DNA of 40,000 nt from Paulinella micropora. Lineage: Eukaryota; Cercozoa; Imbricatea; Euglyphida; Paulinellidae. The position numbers and the translations under genes were made by a program. Of this stretch, positions 1-7,361 are shown one piece after another (positions within the stretch are counted from its first letter, which is position 1; each line of letters begins with the position of its first letter). The notes under the pieces were generated by a model. That model was not told the DNA's origin. It searched no databases and worked only from the letters and a program-made list of their open reading frames with translations. The stretch is from assembly GCA_019918135.1 (NCBI GenBank), contig WBZZ01003180.1:22501-62500 (forward strand). Direction: 5' to 3'.

Positions 1-1
1 C

Positions 2-289
2 AGCGAGTGGTATCATGGTGAAATTGATCAAGCAGGAAACAATCTTGTCACGCACGAGGGGGTTGTAATTTCGCGAGATGCTTGCCTCCAGCTCCATGGT
101 TCTACAACTCGTCTGGTGGTGCGTGCAAGGCGACAGCTGCGAAACGGGCAGATATTCTGCAGTGAATTTTTTACCCCTGATATGCTAGACAGCATTCTGC
201 ACAATTCCCTGTGCGGTTCCACAGAATACAACCGGGCTAGAATGTACATGAGACATCCCTGTGCACTAGAATTGCTGCTGGAGCAATAG
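2..289 (+). CDS. 3' end of a gene of unknown function, cut by the window edge
   Basis: An open frame of 95 codons runs in from the left edge and stops at TAG 287-289. The visible part is mixed and hydrophilic, with a basic stretch (residues about 40-47, rich in Arg) followed by Gly-Gln-Ile-Phe and a Cys. I do not recognise the family. The frame lies at the start of a block of plus-strand genes that continues with the next entries. Because the 5' part is outside the window, its start, full length and domain content cannot be judged. Confidence 0.45.
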   Translation, partial: SEWYHGEIDQAGNNLVTHEGVVISRDACLQLHGSTTRLVVRARRQLRNGQIFCSEFFTPDMLDSILHNSLCGSTEYNRARMYMRHPCALELLLEQ

Positions 290-362
290 GGCATGACCTG
301 ACAGATATTTTCGATGCAAATCGGTGCTTTCATTTGCCCACAACAGTATGGAAGATACGTGA

Positions 363-755
363 CAAGGTGTGACCTGGAAAACGAAGCCAAACGTCCAATT
401 TGTTTTCACCGTGGATAAGAAAGAAACGAACTTCGGAGAATGATTCAGCGTTCACATTCACAACTATGTTCACCGTCGCCCAGAGATGGTTGCTTTCGGC
501 CAGGTGGCTACGAGGGAAAAGGCAAAAAACGTAGAATTGGCAAGAAATTACTATTTCCAGTACAACCGCAGCAACATAAACGATTTTGCACGCGAGCAGT
601 ATACAGGAAAAGGGATAGGAAAGCTGCAAGCAATGTCCTTTCTGAAAGAAGTTTTCCGTCAAGGCACGCAGTACGACCCGAATTCAGACAAGTTACAAAC
701 CCCGAGTATGTTGGGAATCGCGCTGAAAGCTACCAAGGACATCAATTCCTTGTAG
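363..755 (+). pseudogene. Broken gene of unknown function with one in-frame TGA
   Basis: A single reading frame continues from about 363 to the TAG at 753-755, interrupted only by TGA at 441-443. An 89-codon open part starts at ATG 486 (MVAFGQVATREK). It is polar and rich in Asn, Gln and Lys, with an aromatic pair (NYYFQYN) near residue 20. The frame before the TGA looks equally protein-like (QFVFTVDKKETNF). This suggests one older gene split by a stop rather than a short gene starting at 486. No family is recognised. It could also be an internal exon set of the gene that follows. Confidence 0.4.
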
Positions 756-1090
756 CCTATCATCTGTTTTCAGCCGACTGCTTCCTACTGTGGCAGCAAA
801 GCTCCTGGTCCCCCCCCCCTTTTCCTCCTGCTCCTCCTTTTCCTCCTTTTCTCACACATTCACGCCATGTCACCACTGTGTCTAGCGTCCTTTGTTCAAC
901 CCATTTCGCTGCGCGCTGCTGATGCCAATGCAAGATTGCAATCGCGTTGTCACTGCTGGGGAGCAGGTGTCGAAGAGCAATGAAGACACGTCAAATAGTA
1001 AATAATTATATTCCCTAAATATATATATATATATATATACAGAATGCACACACATTGAACAATTAGTAAATACAAAAATACGTTTATTCG
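756..1090. other. Non-coding spacer with C/T-rich tract and (TA)n
   Basis: No convincing gene. The stretch contains a run of nine C at about 811-819 followed by CTCCT-rich sequence, and an (AT)n microsatellite at about 1018-1040. It may be intronic, because splice-like signals (TATAG at 1102-1106) lie just downstream, but this is inference. Confidence 0.4.
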
Positions 1091-1154
1091 TACTACATGC
1101 GTATAGGAGACGTCAACGACGAATGAAGAACAGCAGCCAGCGCGGGAGGACAAG

Positions 1155-1262
1155 GTAAGCAGTTTGCAAGAGTGCGTGATACAATGTGTATGTGTATATT
1201 GTGGTACATACACACAGACAGACAGACATACAGACAGACACACACACACACACACACCCACA

Positions 1263-1300
<38 letters not shown>

Positions 1301-1439
1301 AATAAACGGACACACACACACACACACACACACAGACAGACACACAGACAGACAGACACACGCATTATTGCGAAATGCCCAATAACATTGTATATCCAAC
1401 AAACATGGCACTAGCATGGTATGTGTCATTGAATTTTAG
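1155..1439 (+). other. Intron filled by a (CA)n/(CAGA)n microsatellite
   Basis: The donor is AAG|GTAAGC at 1155 and the acceptor is TTTTAG|G at 1439. Both flanks are in the same phase. About half of the 285 bases (1206-1360) is CA, CAGA and CACC simple repeat. The pyrimidine-rich acceptor is short. Confidence 0.5.
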
Positions 1440-1640
1440 GAGACAACGGCATTGTTGGAGAAACATCTCCTAGCGGCGCTGAATTATAGAGAACAAGATC
1501 TGCAGTGGCAGCAAAGGAAGTTGGAGGAGGGGACGTTGGGCTCAGCTGAAATTCCGAAAATGCAAACCCGTTTCTACCTAAACGTCCGAGCCGTTCTGCC
1601 TCAGGATAACCAACTGCATACCACCTTCCCATTACAGAAC

Positions 1641-2541
1641 GTGAGTGTGGCTAGGGATTTGTTCGGAAAGAACTTGTATGAAGCTAAGAGCTCGGGGGTT
1701 GCCATCGTCTTGTTTGGGGGCTACCTGCAGGAAAAGCAGAGATCCGGCGTGGCCCTGGACCTGTTCGGCGTGAACCTGCGCCAAGCCAGGGGGGCGCGGG
1801 TGTGGCTAGGGACAGCTTCGGGATGTTCTTGTATTGGAACAAAAGCAGCGGTCTGGCGCGAGATTTTTTCGGGAGGGGCGTGTACGAGGAGCAGGGATCC
1901 GGCGTGGCCCTGGACCTGTCCGGCATGAACCTGCGCCAAGCCAGTGAGAGTGCGGTTGTGGCTAGGGACAGCTTCGGGATGAGCAGCGGTTCGGCGCCAG
2001 CTTTGTTGGGGGGGGGACCTGTACAGGGAGCAGAGATCCGAGGACGTGGCCCTGGACCTGTCCGACGGGGAGAGCGCGGGTGTGGCTAGGGACAGCTTCG
2101 GGATGTTTTTATACGAGAACAAGAGCAGCGGTCTGGCGCGAGATTTCTTCGGGAGGGACGTGTACGAGGGGCAGAGATCCGGCGTGGCCCTGGACCTGTT
2201 CGGCATGAACCTGTGCCAAGCCAGGGAGAGCACGGGTGTGGCTAGGGACAGCTTCGGGATGTTCTTGTACGAGAACAAGAGCAGCGGTCTGGCGCGAGAT
2301 TTCTTCGGGAGGGGCGTGTACGAGGAGCAGAGATCCGGCGTGTGTTCGGCATGAACCTGCGCCAAGCCAGGGAGAGCAGCGAGAGCAGCGGTCTGGCGCG
2401 AGATTTGTTCGGGAGGGGCGTGCAGCAGGCTAGAGAAAGCTTAGGCGTGGCCCTGGACAAGTTCGGCGTGTCCATATACGACTCCCAAAGCTCAGGCGCG
2501 GCGCTGGACTTGTGGGGCGTATACTTGTGGGAAGCCCAGAA
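1641..2541 (+). repeat. 51-bp coding tandem repeat with three-unit higher-order period
   Basis: About seventeen units of 51-54 bp. Three unit types alternate: GLARDFFG, GVALDLFG and GVARDSFG. This gives a higher-order repeat of roughly 155 bp that is nearly identical between 2095-2250 and 2250-2400. Peripheral units (1641-1790 and 2440-2541) are more diverged, the pattern expected from unequal exchange acting on the centre. Several units carry short indels that shift the frame. Confidence 0.75.
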
Positions 2542-2542
2542 A

Positions 2543-2682
2543 GTAAATTGTTTTTACGTACCGTTGATGTAACAATGTTTTGGGTGTGCATCTATGCACG
2601 TGAGTGTGTGGGTGTGTGTGTGTGTGTGTGTCTGTGTGTGATCTGCTGATTCATTCCTTGAGTTGCTGTACATTATCAATAG
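2543..2682 (+). other. 140-bp GT-AG intron containing (TG)n
   Basis: Donor AAA|GTAAAT, acceptor TATCAATAG|GCG. The flanking frames are open and in phase 0. A GT repeat lies at about 2604-2640. Read through, the frame stops at 2570-2572, so removal is needed to join the repeat domain to the Glu-rich exon. Confidence 0.55.
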
Positions 2683-3120
2683 GCGTTGAGGGCGCTCCAG
2701 CGCGCAGAGCAAGCGAGACACAGAGAAGAAGCAAACAAGACCCTCGCGTTTCTACAGAGCCAAGCCCAGAAATTTACGCAAAAGGACGTCAGCGTGTTCC
2801 TCAACAAGGATCAAATCAATTCTTTGGTGCGAGCCTTTACAGATTTAACAGATCTGTTCCCACCATCAGGTCACGAACAACAAGGAGAACAAGCAGAGGA
2901 AGAAAAACAAGAGGAAGAAACAGTACAAGAGGTTAGTGATGAAGTAGAGGAAGTAGAAGAAGAACAGGAAGAAGAAGTACAGGAAGAAGAAGCACAGGAG
3001 TTAAGGCTAGGTGTTGATTGAACACAAGAGCGGTAAGATTTTCGACTTAGGGTTCTTGTTGGTTTGGAGTAACTGTTTTATTATTAAAAATAATATACTG
3101 TATGTTCTTGGCATGTGTAT

Positions 3121-3876
3121 ATGTGGCCATGCAAGAGAAGGCTAGGTGACCAGACATCACGGACTCTGTACCTAGCACGATCCCTAGTTCACGGTTGGGT
3201 GGTTTTTGCGGCGGACAAGCTGCAGCAAGGTGAATGTTACGCGGCTGAGGTGGTGGACAATAAGAGAGTTAGGGAGGTCTATCATTACCTTGACTGTCTG
3301 ACGCTGTTGCCTGAAAGAACACAGTATCGTCGGAAATGCCAAGCGATGGTCGTCCTTGTTGACCAGGAAAGGGACAAAGAAACATTGCAGCGTGGTCTTG
3401 TGGTGGTTCCCCGAGGCTATGTTAATTACTTGAATCACACTGACAAAAACAACGCTAACGCGAAGATAGAAATTAGGATTAACGGCACTATCATGGATTT
3501 CTTGCCGTGGGCCCAGGGTGTCAGTCCTGAGGTACTGAAATCCCTGGCCTGGGAAAGGCCAAGCCGGGATTCTCAGCCGTTGGACAAGAGGCTTGCTGGT
3601 TTTCCTGGGCTGTCCGCTCTGCGGGATTTGTTAGAAGATTCGGAACATAACATAGAACTAGTTATAATACCACTCCAGGACATCCACGAAGATGAAGAGT
3701 TACTAATTTACTATGGTGCACATGATGTGACACAAGATGCGAATGCAATTGATATCATAGATGAGGAACACTTGCGCCTGCTTGGACAGCAGTGTGTCTG
3801 CCACAGGAAGACAGTCACATGCAGAGATAAATTACTAGAAGAGCATATGGGCAAGCTGGACAATATGAAGTCTTAA
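3121..3876 (+). CDS. SET-domain protein, putative lysine methyltransferase
   Basis: Open frame of 251 residues from ATG 3121 (a GTG at 3115 is also in frame) to TAA 3874-3876. The layout matches SET domains. An N-terminal GWVVFAADKLQQGE segment corresponds to the usual G.GVFA...I..GE. A central YVNYLNHTDKNNANAKIE segment corresponds to the RFINHSC-N-A motif. A C-terminal IHEDEELLIYYG corresponds to I..GEELTYDYG. SET enzymes transfer methyl groups from S-adenosylmethionine to lysines, usually of histones. Compact viral SET proteins of about 120 residues are known, and this one is longer, with an insert between the motifs. The Cys of the NHSC motif is absent and the catalytic Tyr region is YYG rather than YDYG. 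The frame is intact, unlike most neighbours. An AATAAA follows at about 3926. Confidence 0.7.
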   Translation: MWPCKRRLGDQTSRTLYLARSLVHGWVVFAADKLQQGECYAAEVVDNKRVREVYHYLDCLTLLPERTQYRRKCQAMVVLVDQERDKETLQRGLVVVPRGYVNYLNHTDKNNANAKIEIRINGTIMDFLPWAQGVSPEVLKSLAWERPSRDSQPLDKRLAGFPGLSALRDLLEDSEHNIELVIIPLQDIHEDEELLIYYGAHDVTQDANAIDIIDEEHLRLLGQQCVCHRKTVTCRDKLLEEHMGKLDNMKS

Positions 3877-4145
3877 GGAAGGAAGTGAAACCCCATCCAA
3901 GTCTAGGCAAAGCACTGCCAAAGGGAATAAAACCTCGCCTAAGTGCAGACAAAAAAAAATCAATTTAACACTTATGCTGTTGTGAATGCAAAGGAAGCAC
4001 GGAGGTTGATAGTGTGTTGGTGTGAGTATCAACATCAAGCACAAGTTGACGTGCATATGTTTCTTTGTGTGACTGCTGTTAAACAGAGGGATGGCTGCCA
4101 GGTACTGAACGTTTGTTTCCGGGAGAAGAAGACACCCCTCTCTGC

Positions 4146-4958
4146 ATGGTATGTCAGGAGAGAGAGGCAGTGGGTGTGGTGAGTGAGGCACCAGACGGAG
4201 TACAGTTGTTCGGCAAAAACTATGCCTGTAAACTCCGTTGTGTTATGCCGGCCGGTCCCGGCCACAAGAATCTAAACTCAGGTTCATGTAAGGGCTGCCT
4301 GGGTCACACAGTTTTTGCGGTGGCGCTGAATGAGCAACTTGATAATTTTGGGGCTTTCACTACTGAAGATATACCGGTTAGCGCTTCTACACGGCACAGG
4401 GGTATATTTTTCGACGGTAAACTCTGCAAAAAACGAGAATGTGAGCACAAAAGCCACTCGATTCTCGTCGGAAGTCGAAATGTGTCTGAACCCGATCGTC
4501 TGTACGTGGACGGGTTCGACCTCATCAGGGAATACAAGCAAGTACAAACCAACCTTCTTGGCGTTTTATGGGAATATCCCGATAAACCACAGCATGGAAC
4601 ATGGACAAAGTTTTTGCAGCTTAGCGGAGGCAAATCGATTGTTTTCCACTTGCACAAGCACTTGCGCTATCGAGGCTCAGTACGTCTTGCTAATTCTAGT
4701 CAAGGTGCAATTAAGTCAGTTCATAACATGATCACGAGTGGACTCAATCCTAGTGCGTTACAGCCAGTAGAAAGTTTTGGTGTAGCGGCTGAGGCTTTCC
4801 CGTGCCCTTATCTGCAGCGCAGCACGGGACAAGGCGTGGCGAATATGGGTATGCAGCTGATAGGGTTGTACACACCCCAGTACATGGGCAACGCGGCCGG
4901 TGAGGACATGGATCGACAAACGGTTACCGCACCGAACCGTCCCAGGTTGCTGTGGTAA
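4146..4958 (+). CDS. Cys-rich (three CxxC) protein of unknown function
   Basis: Open frame of 270 residues from ATG 4146 to TAA 4956-4958. The frame is also open upstream to a stop at 4080, so the start is uncertain. The N-terminal third carries CMVC, CKLRC and CKGC, a pattern that suggests zinc binding. The remainder is globular, with a hydrophobic segment near FLQLSGGKSIVFHLHKHL and no recognisable domain. It follows the SET gene on the same strand, about 270 bases on. No frameshift is seen, which argues for recent insertion or retained function. Nothing in the sequence identifies a function. Confidence 0.55.
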   Translation: MVCQEREAVGVVSEAPDGVQLFGKNYACKLRCVMPAGPGHKNLNSGSCKGCLGHTVFAVALNEQLDNFGAFTTEDIPVSASTRHRGIFFDGKLCKKRECEHKSHSILVGSRNVSEPDRLYVDGFDLIREYKQVQTNLLGVLWEYPDKPQHGTWTKFLQLSGGKSIVFHLHKHLRYRGSVRLANSSQGAIKSVHNMITSGLNPSALQPVESFGVAAEAFPCPYLQRSTGQGVANMGMQLIGLYTPQYMGNAAGEDMDRQTVTAPNRPRLLW

Positions 4959-5304
4959 GAGGTTGATTTGGGAAAGCAGAAGCGGCGAATGCGTAGTTGC
5001 AGGCAACACAGGATAATGTATTTTTATTTAAAAAAAATTAGACATCTGATGGCAAGCTTTTTCCTGACCATCGTACATTGAAGTGTACGCAAACAGGACA
5101 TACTGTAGATAGTGTTCGTGCCTGTGTAGGTGTCGAACGAAATTGCTCGCATGAGTAGCCGTAGAGGTGGGCATCCTCGTGTCATCCAGTCTTCAGCAGC
5201 GGCAGGGTACAACTGCTTGTGGTTATGCAAAATTACTTATGCAATTTTCTTTGCGTACTAGTACGCTATATTATATATTCATTCAAGTATTTTTGATCTC
5301 GCAG

Positions 5305-5416
5305 GGGGCACAAGTTGGAATATTTTTCCTTTCCAGGCAGTTTGCAGCAAGACCAATATCAAGATACCGCACTGGTGCTGTTTTCTATTCACGTGAAAGA
5401 AGACGAGGTTTGCTAG
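5305..5416 (+). pseudogene. Possible 3' exon of an unidentified gene
   Basis: A short open frame (YFSFPGSLQQDQYQDT and following) ends at TAG 5414-5416 and is preceded by an acceptor-like TTTTTGATCTCGCAG ending at 5304. An upstream ATG at 5152 begins a 36-residue frame rich in Ser and Arg that could be its first exon, but no donor joins the two frames cleanly. The end lies ten bases before the next gene. I cannot identify it. Confidence 0.25.
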
Positions 5417-5425
5417 AAGCACAAA

Positions 5426-6265
5426 ATGTCCTCTATGTGACCAGACACAGAGCAACAGGCTGCGGATCTTGCACCGCAATGCGGGTGTCGACACTTACGT
5501 CGACCAGAAAGACTGGAACCTCGACACCGGTCTGGGCGGCGACCAGGACGACATGGATCGCAAGACCTGGAGCAAGGGCAACATGTTTCAAATGCAGTTC
5601 CAGTACCTCGTCTTCGGAGCCATCACGTTCTCGGTCGAGAGACAGTCGGACGGGGTGCTGGTGCCCGTGCACAGAATACAGTACGCAGGCGCCAATACGA
5701 CCTTCGCTCAGCAACGCTAGTTTGCCGTTCAGGCTCAAGACCACTGGCGCGGGCGGCCTGGTGCGCACCGCCAGTGTCGGGGTCGTTGTCGAAGGCCCCG
5801 TGAGGCAGCTGGGCCTCAGCTTTGCACGCGCGACCGTGCAGACCGCCAGCACGACCGAACAGAACGTGCTGGTGATCCGCAACAAGAGTTTGATCGGCGC
5901 CGTCGCCAATAACGACCTGTTGTTCCCAATACTGCTGACGGCTACGGCCGTCTCGGGCACCAAGCCCGTGGTCCTCAGAGTGCTCACGCAAGCCACGTTT
6001 GGCAGTGCGCCAACCTACGCAGCCCACGACGCCACTAGTGCGCGGCCACTTCTAATACCGAATATGCGCGTCCCTCGTCACGGTATCAGGCGGCAACGCG
6101 GTGGCCGCGTGTGTCGTGTCCAACACAGGCAGTGCGTCGGCCTCGCTGGACCTGAGCAGGCTCAACATCAGCGTCGGGCCCGGCGAAGTGCTCTGCATCG
6201 CGGCCAGCACTACTTCCGGCACGGCGGACATACACCTGAGCCTGAGCTGGTTCGAGGACGTGTAA
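5426..6265 (+). pseudogene. Tail-fibre-like structural protein, frameshifted
   Basis: Starts at ATG 5426 and ends at TAA 6263-6265. Several pieces in different frames together resemble the tail-fibre or surface proteins found in phycodnavirus-type genomes and some phages. The markers are VDQKDWNLDTG, then FQYLVFGAITF, then a hydrophobic middle with VEGPVRQLGLSFA and VIRNKSLIGAVANN, then a C-terminal NISVGPGEVLCIAAS and LSLSWFED. Frame changes occur just after the start, near 5715, and near 6040-6080. It sits just upstream of the resolvase gene on the same strand. The family assignment is from remembered motif style and was not searched. Confidence 0.55.
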
Positions 6266-6312
6266 AAAACGAAAGTTCGCCTTGTATTAAAAACAAAAGG
6301 GAAGGAAGAGAA

Positions 6313-6891
6313 ATGAAAAAAGTGGTAGCAAGCGACCCGGGGCTGAGAAATCTTGGAGTGGTAGTGCTCACAAAGGACAACAGCACCAACGCCATCACTG
6401 TCACCTATGCCGTGCTAGACATAGCCAGACAGGACGACACTGACAGCCTCAAGACCAAGTCCCTGTCAGCGTGCTTGCACGCCATCGATGAATTGTATAA
6501 CGCCGACATCTGTGTTATTGAAGACCAAGTGCTCGGGAGAGCGAACACAAATCCGTCAAATCTGCTCATCCAAGCGGCAGCCGGCGCAACGATGTTGGCA
6601 CTCGGTGCCAGGGAGTTGCTTTACTATCAAAGCTCATTCAAGTTCAGCTGCTTTTTTTCACTTACTCCGACGATATCCGGCCAAGTCAAGGGGAAATACA
6701 AAATTCAGTCTAAAGTGTTGGCACAAAATTTAATAGAATCGTTCAACGTTACTGGCGAGACGAAGTGTATCAGCGAAAGCGACCACCTCTCAGATGCCTT
6801 CGGTTTAGCGTTTTGCGCGCTCGTCAGATCGGACCAACGCGGGGCGTCCAGCAGGGAGTGCCTCGCTCGCTGCCTGTGCCGGTCCCTGTGA
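6313..6891 (+). CDS. RuvC/poxvirus A22-like Holliday junction resolvase
   Basis: Intact frame of 192 residues starting at ATG 6313. The protein would cut four-way DNA junctions to resolve replicating or recombining viral genomes. RNase H-fold catalytic acids are visible: Asp8 in ASDPGLRNLG, Glu70 in CVIEDQ, and Asp157 and Asp161 in SESDHLSDAFG. The spacing and length fit the family of 150-200 residues. The last 15 or so residues (Cys/Arg-rich) are unlike the family and overlap the convergent HMG gene, so the original C-terminus may have been shorter. It follows the tail-fibre gene by 47 bases. This is one of the clearest viral hallmark-type genes here and appears undamaged. Confidence 0.75.
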   Translation: MKKVVASDPGLRNLGVVVLTKDNSTNAITVTYAVLDIARQDDTDSLKTKSLSACLHAIDELYNADICVIEDQVLGRANTNPSNLLIQAAAGATMLALGARELLYYQSSFKFSCFFSLTPTISGQVKGKYKIQSKVLAQNLIESFNVTGETKCISESDHLSDAFGLAFCALVRSDQRGASSRECLARCLCRSL

Positions 6892-7192
6892 ATCTTTATT
6901 AGAAGCATGAGCGACAGGAGCAGCAGCAGTAGCCGCAGTCTTCTCCTTCTGGGCATTCCACTGTTCGGAGATGACCTTCATTCTCATTTTGTGCTCAAGT
7001 GCGCAAATCTCGGGGTCCTGCATCCTTAGCTTGAAAAACTAGAAACAGCGGAAAAGCGATATTTATGAAAGCATGCGCAGGTGTCAGTGACAGCGTTACC
7101 TCGTTATACGCACTCGGCGCACGCGTCTTATTTTCCTTGGCAGGGGCGGCAGCAGCGGTAGCGTGTCCACAAGTCGCGCAGTTGGAAGACAT
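6805..7192 (-). CDS. HMG-box/YABBY-like DNA-binding protein with a 61-bp intron
   Basis: Two exons, 7192-7100 and 7038-6805, flank a GT-AG intron at 7099-7039. Joined, they encode 108 residues. Exon 1 has a CATCG zinc-knuckle-like start, an Ala-rich linker and KTRAPSAYNE. Exon 2 continues with FFKLRMQDPE, then VISEQWNAQK and an Ala-rich tail. The APSAYN-FF and W-N-K pattern is that of the YABBY/HMG-box fold found in many large and Polinton-like viruses. The motif is split exactly at the intron and is restored in phase 0, which is strong evidence for splicing. Unspliced, the frame runs into a different C-terminus. The 3' end overlaps the resolvase gene tail to tail by 87 bases. No frame damage is seen. 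Confidence 0.7.
7039..7099 (-). other. 61-bp GT-AG intron in the HMG/YABBY-like gene
   Basis: On the minus strand it begins GTAACGCTG after an AACGAG exon end and finishes with a pyrimidine-rich TTTTCCGCTGTTTCTAG. Its removal joins two halves of one recognisable DNA-binding motif without changing frame. Confidence 0.65.
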
Positions 7193-7241
7193 CTTTTTGC
7201 TTTTGTCCTTTGTTATGATAGAGCGAAAGAAGATTATTTTT

Positions 7242-7361
7242 TTAATTAGTAAACTCATTCAAAACTGTATTGACATCCGCCAGCGGCTTGTGCCGGATCT
7301 TTTCAAATTCGTGCTCCCAGATATAATACAATTTAAACCCACGATGAAGAACAGATTGTAG
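7242..7361 (-). pseudogene. C-terminal fragment of a nuclease-like protein
   Basis: A 39-codon piece ends at TAA 7244-7242. It contains RGFKLYYIWEHEFEKI followed by a short helix. The G-[FY]-x-L-x-[YV]-I-W-E-H-[ED] pattern is the end of Vsr-like and related endonuclease folds seen in large viruses. Upstream it is cut by a stop at 7364-7362 where the copia-like sequence begins, so the catalytic part is missing or displaced. Assignment rests on this one motif. Confidence 0.4.

Larger units (their letters stand above)
1107..3021 (+). pseudogene. Multi-exon gene encoding 17-residue tandem repeats and a Glu-rich coiled-coil tail; frameshifted
   Basis: Three exons can be followed: about 1107-1154, 1440-2542 and 2683-3021. 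They are separated by GT-AG introns at 1155-1439 and 2543-2682, both in phase 0. The middle exon starts with a charged helical segment (about 65 residues). It is followed from about 1641 by roughly seventeen 17-residue repeats with a core like GVALDLFGMNLRQAR or GLARDFFGRGVYEEQ. The last exon encodes a helical Gln/Glu segment ending in a highly acidic Glu-Glu-Val-rich tail and TGA at 3019-3021. The frame is lost and regained in the repeats (near 1795, 1980-2045 and 2342), so it is broken as read. No family is recognised. A structural or scaffold role is only a guess from the repeats and coiled coil. Confidence 0.55.

Noticed and set aside
950..1429. Long minus-strand frames rich in Cys and Val
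   Set aside because: They are produced by the (CA)n/(TG)n microsatellite and are not genes.
1721..2365. 214-codon minus-strand frame across the 51-bp repeats
   Set aside because: It is the shadow of the repeat array. The plus-strand units have a consistent, better protein pattern and link to splice signals.
5167..6891. Single 574-codon plus-strand frame joining the fibre-like gene and the resolvase
   Set aside because: The first 380 codons switch between meaningful and meaningless frames of the fibre gene. Only the part from ATG 6313 is the resolvase.
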